In this document: positions 28,781-37,586 of the stretch, in pieces
Numbering within the stretch: position 1 is the stretch's first letter
Layout: every line of letters begins with the position of its first letter
DNA from: Zunongwangia mangrovi
GTDB lineage: Bacteria > Bacteroidota > Bacteroidia > Flavobacteriales > Flavobacteriaceae
Assembly: GCF_900112105.1 (NCBI RefSeq)
Contig: NZ_FOKV01000007.1
Location: 62,001-126,000 of the forward strand
Reading direction: 5' to 3'
Length of the DNA: 64,000 nucleotides
The notes under the pieces: generated by a model
What the model saw: only the letters and a program-made list of their open reading frames with translations
Databases searched by the model: none
Told to the model about the DNA's origin: nothing
Program-made: the position numbers and the translations under genes

Positions 28781-28876
28781 TGGCGCCGCCAAAGGGTATA
28801 GTACCCTGAGGCTTGCCTTTAAATTAAAATTTTATTTTCAACGAATGCCTTGTAAGCTTACCTGAAGGTATTTTAT
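28779..28876 (+). repeat. Dispersed intergenic repeat, copy 3
   Basis: Starts at ATTGGCGCCGCCAAAGGG, continues with GGCTTGCC and an AT-rich middle, and ends in a diverged form (CTTACCTGAAGGTATTTTA). Here the flanking gene on the right is not a convergent - strand gene. Confidence 0.8.
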
Positions 28877-29321
28877 TTAAAAACACACTATAGCTAAATG
28901 GTTTAATCTAATTTTTTATATTTTGTACGATATTTATCGAATTATGATTTGTTAATTGCAATTAGTGGATTGATTTATAGATTTTTAGATCTCTTAAAAA
29001 CACTAGCTAAATTGATAAAATGGAATGAGGTAAAAATGAATATATTGCATCGCATTAAAAAACAGAAAAAGGTTTGTAGAAAATTAGACCTTTTTCTATT
29101 GAATTTGTTATCAAAGAAGTCTATCTGAAGATTTTTTATTTATAAAGCACTTAGATTTTGTAAGTGTGAGTTTTACATCCGGGGAGAGAGGCTAGTGTCT
29201 TTCTCCCCAATCTAAGAAATACAGAGTTTTGTGTAATGATTTAAGAATGTCTATTTTTAAAGGCTAAGATAAATGTTCTTATGATCACTGGCGGGGTGAG
29301 AGAAAATATTGAAATTTTTAA
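28877..29321. other. Long intergenic region before the lacI pair
   Basis: AT-rich sequence without a convincing gene. It contains a hairpin with arms AGAAAAAGGT and ACCTTTTTCT (29064-29097), which could be a terminator in either direction. A GC-rich hairpin, GGGGAGAGAG with CTTTCTCCCC (29181-29208), lies in the probable leader of the first lacI. No exact TAnnTTTG promoter was found. Confidence 0.5.
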
Positions 29322-30338
29322 ATGAAAAAAAAACGTTATTCTTTAAAAGATATAGCCAAAGAATTTGGTGTTTCTTCAACAACCATATCCTTCATATTAA
29401 ATGGTAAGGCAAAGGAGAAAAGAATTTCAGAAGAGTTAACAAATAAGGTCCTCGATTTTACAACCAAAATAAATTATCGTCCAAATCAATTAGCGCAAAG
29501 TTTAAGAACTGGTAAGAGTAAGATCCTTGTTTTTATGGTAGAGGATATTTATTCTAGAGTAGCCAGGATCATTGAAGATATTGCCTACAAGAAAGGATAT
29601 CGTGTTTTATTTTGTAGCAATGATAATGAGGATAAAAAATCTAAAGAGTTAATCAACCTATTTAGAAACAGGCAGGTAGATGGTTTTATTATTGTACCTT
29701 CTCCTGGAATCGAGAATGATATAAAGAATTTAGTTAATGATGGTATCCCGGTAGTTTTATTTGATCGTTATTTTCCTAATCTGAATGTTAGTCATGTTGT
29801 AGCAGCAAATAAACAGGCTACTTATACCGCTGCGAATAATTTGATCCAAAATGGATATAAAAAGATCCTTTTCGTTACTACAGATGTAAAGCAAACGCAG
29901 ATGCTAGATCGACGTTTGGGATATACAAATGCTGTTAAAGAACATGAACTATCACCAAATGTTCTTGAGATCTCTTTTGCTGAAAAAGATAGGGAAAAGC
30001 GAAGAAACCTGTTTAGGAATAAGATAAATAATACCGAAGATTTTGATGCGATATTCTTTGCTACGAATTACCTTGCTGTTAGCGCTCTAGAATTGTTACA
30101 GGAAGAATATCCAGAATATTTGCAAACTAAAGGCTTCTTTTCTTTTGATGATGATGTTTTGTTTAAATTATTTGATCCTTCTATTTCTGCGATCTCTCAA
30201 CCTCTGCAGAGAATTGGCGAGCAATTAATGGAATTGATGTTGGAAAAACTGAAGAAAAAAGATGAAGAAGATTTAATTAGAAAGATCGAACTCGACTGTA
30301 ATATTCAGTATCGAAGCAGTTCTTTACCAAAAACTTAA
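29322..30338 (+). CDS. LacI family transcriptional regulator (first of a tandem pair)
   Basis: This 338-residue regulator has an N-terminal LacI helix-turn-helix (SLKDIAKEFGVSSTTISFIL at residues 6-25), the hinge helix RPNQLAQSLRTGKS and a periplasmic-binding-protein-like sensor domain. It closely resembles the gene that follows. Compared with that neighbour it lacks four residues just after VEDI: EDIYSRVARIIED here, EDISNYFFSKLARIIED there. These residues correspond to the NPFF-type loop at the ligand cleft of the family, so ligand sensing may be changed. Targets may be the mannosidase locus downstream or the palindrome at 8094. Confidence 0.92.
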   Translation: MKKKRYSLKDIAKEFGVSSTTISFILNGKAKEKRISEELTNKVLDFTTKINYRPNQLAQSLRTGKSKILVFMVEDIYSRVARIIEDIAYKKGYRVLFCSNDNEDKKSKELINLFRNRQVDGFIIVPSPGIENDIKNLVNDGIPVVLFDRYFPNLNVSHVVAANKQATYTAANNLIQNGYKKILFVTTDVKQTQMLDRRLGYTNAVKEHELSPNVLEISFAEKDREKRRNLFRNKINNTEDFDAIFFATNYLAVSALELLQEEYPEYLQTKGFFSFDDDVLFKLFDPSISAISQPLQRIGEQLMELMLEKLKKKDEEDLIRKIELDCNIQYRSSSLPKT

Positions 30339-30383
30339 AAAAGCATGCTATATTAGCAAGCAACTATAAGCAAACTAACTAAC

Positions 30384-31418
30384 ATGAAAAACAAAAGACA
30401 TTCTATAAAGGACATTGCGGCTGCCCTAAATGTCTCGGTAACTACGGTATCTTTCGTACTAAATGGTAAAGCAAGAGAAAAGAGAATTTCAGAAGAGGTT
30501 ACAAAAAAAGTTTTAGATTATGCCAAATCCATCAATTATAAACCTAACCAATTAGCACAAAGTTTAAGAACAGGTAGAAGTAAGATCATCGTGGTGATGG
30601 TAGAGGATATTTCAAATTATTTCTTCTCTAAATTAGCCAGGATCATAGAAGATATTGCATATGATAAGGGATATAAGGTTCTTTTTTGTAGCAACGAAAA
30701 TAAAGATGAGCGCTCCAGAGATCTTATTAATTTATTTAGAGAGCGCCAGGTAGATGCTTACGTTATTGTTCCCTCCCCGGGAATTCAGCAGGATATAGCA
30801 GAATTAGTTTCAGATGATATTCCTGTAGTTCTGTTTGACCGCTATTTCCCAGAAATTGAAACCAATTATGTGATTATAGATAACTCTGAAGCGGTTCATA
30901 AGGCTAGTCAGCATTTAGTGGATAATTCGTACAAGAATATTGGATTTATTACTATTTCGTCAAGTCAGACACAAATGGAAGCTAGACAACGTGGTTATCG
31001 TGAAGCTATGCAGGCTAATAATTTGAAAGAATTTGTACTGGAGGTTCCTTTTTACGAGAAAAATATAGAGAAAGTAAAAGAGCTTATAAAAGAATATATA
31101 GCAGCACAAGGCCTTGATGCCATATTCTTTGCAACAAATTATTTAACGCAAATAGGTTTAGAGGTTATTAGGGAATCATATCCAGAAAAGATCAACGAAA
31201 TGGGGATTATTACTTTTGATGACAATGATCTTTTCAAAATTTATTTTCCGCCGATTACTGCTGTTTCTCAACCATTGGAGGAAATAGGAGAAGAATTGAT
31301 GACAACTGTTCTTAAAATGTTAAAAAACGCTTCAGATAAACCTTATAAGAACCAAAAAATCCTTTCTGCATCTTTGATTGAAAGAAATTCATCTTTTCCA
31401 AATAAGTCTCGTGCCTAG
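30384..31418 (+). CDS. LacI family transcriptional regulator (second of a tandem pair)
   Basis: This 344-residue paralogue of the preceding protein has helix-turn-helix SIKDIAAALNVSVTTVSFVL, a hinge with NYKPNQLAQSLRTGRS, and a full sensor domain including SNYFFSKLARIIEDIAYDKG. It lies 45 bp after the first gene in the same direction. Two abutting CG-centred palindromes begin 45 bp after its stop and are the most likely local binding sites. It was probably created by tandem duplication. Confidence 0.93.
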   Translation: MKNKRHSIKDIAAALNVSVTTVSFVLNGKAREKRISEEVTKKVLDYAKSINYKPNQLAQSLRTGRSKIIVVMVEDISNYFFSKLARIIEDIAYDKGYKVLFCSNENKDERSRDLINLFRERQVDAYVIVPSPGIQQDIAELVSDDIPVVLFDRYFPEIETNYVIIDNSEAVHKASQHLVDNSYKNIGFITISSSQTQMEARQRGYREAMQANNLKEFVLEVPFYEKNIEKVKELIKEYIAAQGLDAIFFATNYLTQIGLEVIRESYPEKINEMGIITFDDNDLFKIYFPPITAVSQPLEEIGEELMTTVLKMLKNASDKPYKNQKILSASLIERNSSFPNKSRA

Positions 31419-31463
31419 CTCAGAAGTTTTATATATAAATATATGATTTTTAACCCTGAAAGC

Positions 31464-31490
31464 TAAAACGTTTTATTTAATCGATTAAAT
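31464..31490. promoter_or_regulatory. Two abutting CG-centred palindromes (LacI-type operators)
   Basis: TAAAACGTTTTA (31464-31475) and ATTTAATCGATTAAAT (31475-31490) are perfect palindromes sharing one base. CG at the centre is characteristic of LacI-family sites. They stand between the lacI pair and the remnant that leads into the GH125 gene. Confidence 0.6.
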
Positions 31491-31788
31491 TATTTCTGAT
31501 AAGATTGAAAGTATTGCAGATTATGTTCGGTTTAAATATGGTGTAGATAACGAAGGAGCAGGATGGAGCCTACCAGATTATAACCCAGAAAATTCATATA
31601 AAAACAGTTATAGAATTACAGCAAGATTCCTGTATTGGTTAACTAAAAAATATGATAAAAAAATTGTTCAGAAATTAGATAAAAACATGCGAAATAAAAC
31701 CTATTCTGCAGATCTATGGAATCAATATACAGGTAAGTCTTTAGATGAGCTGTGGGCAGAATATAGTGAGTCACCGCAAATAAGTTAA
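31489..31788 (+). pseudogene. C-terminal fragment of a basic secretory protein (BSP) family peptidase
   Basis: An open frame with no start codon encodes about 99 residues: ESIADYVRFKYGVDN, GAGWSLPDYNPENSYKNSYR, TARFLYWLTKKYDKKIV and LWNQYTGKSLDELWAEY. This is the C-terminal part of the plant-like basic secretory protein family, which is common in Bacteroidota loci for alpha-mannan. The N-terminal half with the HExxH motif and the signal peptide is missing. A stop codon precedes the frame at 31486. The fragment ends 6 bp before the GH125 ATG, so the original gene order is kept at this end. Confidence 0.75.
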
Positions 31789-31794
31789 GAAACT

Positions 31795-33216
31795 ATGCAA
31801 AGAAGAAAATTTATCCAAAACTCGGCTTTATTTGGGTCGTTAGCAATGATCAATCCAAAAGTATCATTCGCATCCAGCTTAGAAAAATATCCTGTGGTTA
31901 GAACACCAAAAGGAGAACGAAATTTTGAAAGTAAGGCAATCGAAAAAGCCATAAAAGAATTTGGCAAAAAAGTAGATGATGAAGAACTGGCCTGGTTATT
32001 TAATAACTGTTTTCCAAATACTTTAGATACTACAGTCACCTATACTACAAAAAATGGAAGACCAGATACCTATGTAATTACAGGAGATATCGATGCCATG
32101 TGGTTAAGGGATAGTTCTGCACAGGTATGGCCTTATATGGCATTTGCAGATGAGGATAAAGATCTTCAGCATTTAATTGCAGGAGTGATCAATCGCCAAA
32201 CCCAGTACATTCTAAAAGATCCTTATGCGAACGCTTTTTATGATGATCCTTCAAAAAAAGGGGAGTGGACAACAGATCATACAGATATGAAACCTGGTGT
32301 ACACGAGCGTAAATGGGAAATAGATTCTTTATGTTATCCAATTCGATTAGGTTATAATTACTGGAAAACTACTGGAGATACGGCACCTTTTGATGCAGAA
32401 TGGCAAAAAGCGATAAAAGAAATTTTAAAGGTGTTTAAAGATCAGCAAAAAAAGAATGATCGTGGTTCCTATCATTTTCAAAGAGAAACGGCAAAAGCTA
32501 CAGATACTCGTGCATTGCATGGTTATGGATACCCGGTAAATCCTGTAGGATTAATTTGTTCGGCTTTTAGACCTTCAGATGATGCAACGGTATTTTCATT
32601 TTTAATTCCGTCTAACTTTTTTGCAGTAGTGAGTTTAAAACAGGCTGCAGAAATGATGACCGAATTGGCAAATGATAGCCAAACGGCTTCAGAATTATTA
32701 AGCCTGGCGAAAGAAGTAGATAGCGCCTTAAAAAAACATGCTATTGTAGAGCATCCAAAATACGGTAAAATCTATGCATTCGAAATCGATGGTTTTGGCA
32801 ATCATTTATTAATGGACGATGCCAATGTACCTAGCTTGCTTTCTCTTCCATATTTAGATGCCATGCCGGTAGATGATCAGATTTATCAAAATACCAGAGC
32901 ATTTATCTGGTCTACAGATAATCCGTTTTTCTTTAAAGGAAGCGCTGCAGAAGGTGTTGGTGGGCCACACGTAGGGATGGATATGGTTTGGCCAATGTCT
33001 ATTACTATGAGAGGTTTAACCAGTACTAGTGATAAAGAAATTAAAGACTGTATTAAAATGCTTAAAGCTACTCATGGCGATACCGGATTTATGCATGAAA
33101 CTTTTCATAAAGATGATCCTACAAATTTCTCAAGATTATGGTTTGCCTGGGCAAATACACTTTTTGGTGAATTTATCTGGAAAACCTACAAAGAAAGTCC
33201 AGAGCTTTTAGGATAA
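31795..33216 (+). CDS. GH125 exo-alpha-1,6-mannosidase
   Basis: This 473-residue enzyme releases mannose from alpha-1,6-linked mannan or N-glycan ends without metal. The N-terminus MQRRKFIQNSALFGSL resembles a Tat signal, followed by a cleavage region. The (alpha/alpha)6 barrel is recognised by TGDIDAMWLRDSSAQVWPYM near residues 96-115, GYGYPVNPVGLICSAFRPSDDA near 242-263 (acid Asp) and GSAAEGVGGPHVGMDMVWPM near 382 (base Glu). The gene looks intact. It stands between a truncated gene on each side, so it may be the surviving member of a larger locus. Confidence 0.92.
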   Translation: MQRRKFIQNSALFGSLAMINPKVSFASSLEKYPVVRTPKGERNFESKAIEKAIKEFGKKVDDEELAWLFNNCFPNTLDTTVTYTTKNGRPDTYVITGDIDAMWLRDSSAQVWPYMAFADEDKDLQHLIAGVINRQTQYILKDPYANAFYDDPSKKGEWTTDHTDMKPGVHERKWEIDSLCYPIRLGYNYWKTTGDTAPFDAEWQKAIKEILKVFKDQQKKNDRGSYHFQRETAKATDTRALHGYGYPVNPVGLICSAFRPSDDATVFSFLIPSNFFAVVSLKQAAEMMTELANDSQTASELLSLAKEVDSALKKHAIVEHPKYGKIYAFEIDGFGNHLLMDDANVPSLLSLPYLDAMPVDDQIYQNTRAFIWSTDNPFFFKGSAAEGVGGPHVGMDMVWPMSITMRGLTSTSDKEIKDCIKMLKATHGDTGFMHETFHKDDPTNFSRLWFAWANTLFGEFIWKTYKESPELLG

Positions 33217-33235
33217 AACTTAAAATTTATACTGA

Positions 33236-33385
33236 ATGAAAGTCTCCCAAAACACCTCAGTACAACTGATAAAATATAGCCTGATATTATCGGTTTTGGC
33301 CGTGCAATTTGCTTGTAAATCCAGCACAGGCAAAACTGAGGAGAAAGCAAATCTTACTAGTTATTTAAATCTGGAGGGAACGTAG
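33236..33385 (+). pseudogene. Truncated lipoprotein gene, possibly the start of a GH92 alpha-mannosidase
   Basis: A 49-codon frame begins MKVSQNTSVQLIKYSLI and has a good lipobox (QFAC at about residues 24-27), then LTSYLNLEGT and a TAG stop. The segment after the signal resembles the LTxYVNPxIGT start of GH92 mannosidases, with bases missing. GH92 genes often neighbour GH125. The rest of the gene is absent, and a terminator follows 64 bp later. The GH92 assignment is a weak inference, but the truncation is visible. Confidence 0.5.
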
Positions 33386-33448
33386 TGATCCAAACTACTA
33401 AAGAATAATTTCGGAGAAAATCATCCTAACCAATCAATCTTCGAAATA

Positions 33449-33482
33449 ACAGGGAACGTCTTGCGTTCCCTGTTTCGTTTTA
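33449..33482 (+). terminator. Terminator after the GH125 region
   Basis: ACAGGGAACG and CGTTCCCTGT pair around a 5-nt loop, followed by TTCGTTTTATT. The dispersed repeat begins at its end. Confidence 0.85.
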
Positions 33483-33580
33483 TTGGCACAGCCAAAGGGT
33501 ATAATACTCCGAGACTTGCCTTGAAATTAAAAAATTGTTTCTAGTGAATGCCACGTGGGCTTACCCCGAGGTAGTTTACT
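33481..33580 (+). repeat. Dispersed intergenic repeat, copy 4
   Basis: A full-length copy, TATTGGCACAGCCAAAGGG through GGCTTACCCCGAGGTAGTTTACT, directly after a terminator. The remaining 166 bp to the next gene are AT-rich, with nothing recognised. Confidence 0.85.
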
Positions 33581-33746
33581 AAAAGCATAACCTATTTTAT
33601 ATAATTTCGGCACATATTTTTAAGTGGATATTCATTATCTTTTCTGTCTAAATTCAGAAAATCAAAATTAAGTTAAAGCCTAGTTTATTAATGTATGTAA
33701 ACGAAGCAATGATTTATATTTGTCTTTCAAGCTTAGTCATTTTTAA

Positions 33747-34286
33747 ATGAATTTTCATGATCTGCCAAAACAACCAAGTATTTTTCTATCGTACTGGAAT
33801 GTAGGAAAGCTGTTGTATGGCGCTTTACTTCTTTTTATTATCGAAACTTTGTTTTATTACGCAAAGTTTAATGAATCGCTTGTAGAAAACGATTTGCTTA
33901 TCATTGGTTTTTGGCTTTGGTGTTTACTTTTTTCTTTTATTCACATGTTTTTGGTAATGGCCGATGTTTGGTCGCGATTTCAGAATTATAAAAGAGCTAA
34001 AGATCAAATGTTTCAGCATGGATTTAAAACAAAGATCGCTATAAATTATACGGGTAGTAAATGCCAGCGAATGGCGTTTATGGCCGCCGCCAAGGAGTTG
34101 GGAATCGATAAAGATGTGCAGCGATTTTATCAAAAAATGGGAATTAGCTGGTATCATTTTATTCCGACTTTTATGATAAAAGATCCTTTATTTCTCTTCC
34201 GTAATTATTTTTGGTCGCGTACTTTTTTAGAGCGCTATTATGCACCAAAATTCGATTTTAGAAATCAGCAAAAGCTACTTTCGTGA
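33747..34286 (+). CDS. Membrane protein of unknown function, start of an ABC exporter operon
   Basis: This 179-residue protein has two hydrophobic helices near the N-terminus (LLYGALLLFIIETLFYYA and IIGFWLWCLLFSFIHMFLVM) and a basic cytoplasmic C-terminal half with RMAFMAAAKELG and FYQKMGISWYHFIP. The family is not recognised. Its last codon overlaps the GTG start of the ABC ATPase by 4 bp, so it is probably part of the same complex or makes its cargo. Confidence 0.75.
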   Translation: MNFHDLPKQPSIFLSYWNVGKLLYGALLLFIIETLFYYAKFNESLVENDLLIIGFWLWCLLFSFIHMFLVMADVWSRFQNYKRAKDQMFQHGFKTKIAINYTGSKCQRMAFMAAAKELGIDKDVQRFYQKMGISWYHFIPTFMIKDPLFLFRNYFWSRTFLERYYAPKFDFRNQQKLLS

Positions 34287-35143
34287 TCTTAAAGGCCAAT
34301 AATTTAACCAAAAGCTACAAATCTGGTAAAGCCGTAGATCATATTTCTATGCAGCTTAAAGCCGGTAAAATTTACGGGCTACTAGGTAAAAATGGTGCGG
34401 GTAAAACCACCTTGTTTAAGATATTGTGCAATTTGGTAACGCCAGATTCTGGTACGCTAAAAATTCATTCAGAGAAACGAAAATTTATAGGTGCGATCAT
34501 CGAAAATCCCGGATTGTATGGCTATTTAAATGCCTACGAGAATCTAAAGATTTTTGCTGAAATTCAGGATGCACCCCGGGATAGAAAAAGTCTTCAGGAA
34601 TATTTGAAGAATGTAGGACTTCCGTTAGAGCGAAAAGATGCAGTGCGTAATTTCTCGATGGGAATGAAACAACGCCTGGCTATCGCGATTGCCTTGCTAA
34701 ACGATCCTGAAATTATCATTTTGGACGAACCATTTTCAGGATTAGATCCAACGGGTGTTTCAGCATTAATTCAGCTTATAAAATCACTGGCGGTTCAGAA
34801 TAAATCCATTTTAATTTCCTCACATTTAATGACCGAATTACAGAATTGCTGCGATTATTTATACGTAATCGATAGTGGAAAATTGGTGAATAAGGGCGAA
34901 ACCAATACGCTTTTTCAAAGATGTATTTCCAGGTTTACGATAAAAGGAAACAGAATAGGGAAGGTGAAAAACGAATTTCCAAATATCATTTATGCTGAAG
35001 ATCACAGGATCGATATTCAATGTAATTCTACTGAAATTTCTAATGTTTTAGAAAAATTGGTTCAAAAAGGATACAAAATCACATCTTGTGTGCCACAGCT
35101 TACGTTGAACGAACTTTTAAGTCCGCTACCGCATGATGTATAG
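34283..35143 (+). CDS. ABC transporter ATP-binding protein
   Basis: This 286-residue ATPase has Walker A GKNGAGKTT near residues 36-44, the signature FSMGMKQRLAIA near 134 and Walker B IIILDEPFSGLDP near 150. A C-terminal extension of about 70 residues is typical of exporters for drugs or peptides (CcmA-like). The start codon is GTG at 34283, chosen because it overlaps the upstream stop and leads directly into ILKANNLTKSY. It powers the permease encoded by the next gene. Confidence 0.94.
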   Translation: MILKANNLTKSYKSGKAVDHISMQLKAGKIYGLLGKNGAGKTTLFKILCNLVTPDSGTLKIHSEKRKFIGAIIENPGLYGYLNAYENLKIFAEIQDAPRDRKSLQEYLKNVGLPLERKDAVRNFSMGMKQRLAIAIALLNDPEIIILDEPFSGLDPTGVSALIQLIKSLAVQNKSILISSHLMTELQNCCDYLYVIDSGKLVNKGETNTLFQRCISRFTIKGNRIGKVKNEFPNIIYAEDHRIDIQCNSTEISNVLEKLVQKGYKITSCVPQLTLNELLSPLPHDV

Positions 35144-35960
35144 AATTTTAAAGGTAGAGCTATTTAAGTTGTTTCGAGAAGCCAAAACATGGTATGCGAT
35201 CGCGGCAGTTTTAATTATCGAATTTATCATTTTGTTTGCCGCATATTATCAGGGAAAGACTATTTTAGAGCTATTATTAGACAATTTAAGGCAGTCTTTT
35301 TATTTTGAAGGAAACCTTCTTAACGGTAATTTATTGTTATACATCGTTTTAAACTCACTTTGGTTTAATTTACCTTTAATTTTAATGATCGTCAGTTCAG
35401 CTTTAATTACTGAAGAATACAAAACCGGAACTTTAAAAACTTTGATGCTGCAAGCGGTAAGCAAAAAGAAACTGATCACCGCAAAATATATTACGTCCGT
35501 AATTTTTACAATATCGATCTTAGCGCTTTTAATGCTTAGTAGTTTTGTATTGGCTTATGGTATTTTTGGAGATGGCGATTTGGTGGTGTATTTGGGAACT
35601 TTAAATTTTTTCCCTGCGGAAGAAGCCTTCTCCAGGATTTTATGGGCCTTTGCGTCTGGCACTTTAAGCATGATCTTTTTTACGACGGTAAGCGTAACTT
35701 TAGGAATTATCCTGAAAGAACCTACCAAAACCTGGATTGCTTCAGCGTTATTTCTAATCTTAAGTTCGTTATTTATAAAAGCCGATTTTGGTGATTTTGG
35801 CGACTATTTTTTTCCGAAGTTAACCAATTCATGGCAGCGATTTTTCGCATACGATCTGGATCATTATAGTATTTTTCAAGACAACATAATGCTTTTAGGA
35901 TATACTGTTTTATTTGCTGTTGTTGGAATTTATAAATTCAGTAAAACCGATATTGGATGA
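35133..35960 (+). CDS. ABC-2 type transporter permease
   Basis: This 275-residue protein has six predicted membrane helices, including YAIAAVLIIEFIILFAAYY and LPLILMIVSSALI. The motif ITEEYKTGTLKTLMLQAVSKKK is typical of ABC-2 permeases. ATG at 35133 overlaps the ATPase gene by 11 bp, and a second ATG follows immediately. With the ATPase it forms an exporter in the inner membrane. The substrate is unknown. Confidence 0.9.
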   Translation: MMYRILKVELFKLFREAKTWYAIAAVLIIEFIILFAAYYQGKTILELLLDNLRQSFYFEGNLLNGNLLLYIVLNSLWFNLPLILMIVSSALITEEYKTGTLKTLMLQAVSKKKLITAKYITSVIFTISILALLMLSSFVLAYGIFGDGDLVVYLGTLNFFPAEEAFSRILWAFASGTLSMIFFTTVSVTLGIILKEPTKTWIASALFLILSSLFIKADFGDFGDYFFPKLTNSWQRFFAYDLDHYSIFQDNIMLLGYTVLFAVVGIYKFSKTDIG

Positions 35961-36604
35961 AATTAAGGATCATTTTTTTGCTGATTTTAATGCTAAGCGT
36001 GAGCTTACAGGCGCAGGAAATCGATAAAGATTTATTGCGAATTAAAGAGCGAATGGAAGAGGTTTTACATTTCACCGCAGATATTGTGGTAGATGTTGAA
36101 GCGCCGTTTATAAATATGCCTACAAAAACGGCTTCGATGGAATATAATCGAGGCGAGAACATAAAGTTTGAGAGTAAAGATTTTTTGATCTTTCCAAAAC
36201 GCGGACTCGATTTAACGTTTTCTGAACTTTTTGAGCATCCTTTTATCAATGTTGATCGTGGTTTTAAGACGATCGATAATCAAAATTTGAAAGTTTTAAG
36301 CGTAATTCCAAAAGACGAAAAAGCCGATATGGCGATGGCGACACTTTATCTGGATATTGAAAATGATCATATTATACTTTCTGAAATTACCACTAAAAAT
36401 CAGGGAAGCTATACTTTACAAATGCAGTACAATGCTGCTGAAATATTACCAGATCATATTGAAGTTTCTTTTGCGATCGAAAATCTAAAAATTCCGCTTA
36501 ATTTTATGGGAAGCGATACCAAGATCGATCGTAAAGCGATGAAAAGCAATGAAACCAACACCGGCACGGTGAAATTACAGATTAAAAATTACGATATTAG
36601 ATAG
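35957..36604 (+). CDS. Secreted LolA-like protein of unknown function
   Basis: This 215-residue protein has a signal peptide (IIFLLILMLSVSLQAQ). The body is predominantly beta and recalls the LolA/LppX fold in its pattern: an N-terminal helix (KDLLRIKERMEEVLHFTADI) and repeated antiparallel strands, with FSELFEHPF and GSYTLQMQYN. It overlaps the permease by 4 bp, so it belongs to the same transcript. It may carry or bind what the transporter exports. The fold call is an inference. Confidence 0.65.
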   Translation: MKLRIIFLLILMLSVSLQAQEIDKDLLRIKERMEEVLHFTADIVVDVEAPFINMPTKTASMEYNRGENIKFESKDFLIFPKRGLDLTFSELFEHPFINVDRGFKTIDNQNLKVLSVIPKDEKADMAMATLYLDIENDHIILSEITTKNQGSYTLQMQYNAAEILPDHIEVSFAIENLKIPLNFMGSDTKIDRKAMKSNETNTGTVKLQIKNYDIR

Positions 36605-36753
36605 CTATTTTTCATTTGATTCAAACGATATGCTTATGAATGTAAATAGAAAATATTATAAAGTGACTAAATAGATTTTTATTAATGTTCTGATTTTCAT
36701 GGTTACAACTGAAATAAAAAAAATAACATTTCTGAATAAAAATATATCGAAGG

Positions 36754-37245
36754 ATGAATTCAAGAGTACCAACTGTAAAGCAAACAAATTGGATTTCACT
36801 AATTCCCCATTTTATTATTATGGGAATACTTATTTTTATTTGGTATCAATTTAATCCAGAAAAAGCATTGCTTCTGGGCGCAATGACTTATTTAATCATT
36901 TCTTTCTTATTAAGAAACTTAATTCCAAGAGACCATAGAAAAGGAATAAAGAAAAATAATAAAGGAAGATTTAAAGATGCAATTTCTGATTTTGAGAAAA
37001 GCTATTACTTTTTCAAAAAACACGAATGGATTGATAAATACCGATTTATTACATTATTAAGTTCTTCAAAATTTTCTTATCGCGAAATAGCATTGGGAAA
37101 TATAGGGTTTTGCTATGCACAAATAGGAAACGGAAAAAAATCTAAAGAATATTATGAAAAAACTTTAGAAGAGTTTCCAGAAAGCGTATTAGCGAAATCA
37201 GCTTTAAATATGATAAATGCTATTGAAAACAAATCTGCTCAATAA
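36754..37245 (+). CDS. Small membrane protein with TPR motif
   Basis: This 163-residue protein has two N-terminal helices (LIPHFIIMGILIFIWYQF and ALLLGAMTYLIISFLL), then a soluble part with GRFKDAISDFEKSYYFFKKH and ALGNIGFCYAQIGNGKKSKE, which reads as about two TPR units. It is preceded by 149 bp of AT-rich DNA, so it is probably a separate unit. The function is unknown. Confidence 0.7.
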   Translation: MNSRVPTVKQTNWISLIPHFIIMGILIFIWYQFNPEKALLLGAMTYLIISFLLRNLIPRDHRKGIKKNNKGRFKDAISDFEKSYYFFKKHEWIDKYRFITLLSSSKFSYREIALGNIGFCYAQIGNGKKSKEYYEKTLEEFPESVLAKSALNMINAIENKSAQ

Positions 37246-37586
37246 TACCTTTGGCCAATTGCTAATTAATACTTGATCTTTTGGTAATATTTATTTTAAA
37301 CATGAGCTAAATTGACTAATTAATCTGCAACTGTATATAATCGCGAACGATAGCTGTTTTTTCAAGAATGAAATATTCCAAAATCAAAAAGTGTATTAAA
37401 GGAAATTTTATGCTTTTGATATACTATAGCAAATAGGATTACTCCAAAACGTCAAATTCCACTTTTAAATTTTAAATCCAAGCAAGAATGATTTCAATGA
37501 GTTGTTGTTTATCTAAATCCACTTAAATAAAAAAGCGACCCAGATGCTATCCAGATCGCTTTTTTGATAAATGATATTGAACGGTA
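37246..37586. other. AT-rich intergenic region
   Basis: No gene or clear promoter is visible in these 341 bp. The only structure is the terminator of the - strand gene at its right end. Confidence 0.6.
37529..37565 (-). terminator. Terminator of the DJ-1/PfpI gene
   Basis: AAAAAAGCGA pairs with TCGCTTTTTT, and the inner CAGAT/ATCTG segments extend the stem on the - strand. Confidence 0.85.

Noticed and set aside
29150-29180. AAGTGT half-site and a CACTTA/TAAGTG inverted repeat before lacI, as a third AraR operator
   Set aside because: The arms are in the opposite order to the two accepted sites, and the second half of an AraR site is missing. It is probably chance in AT-rich DNA.
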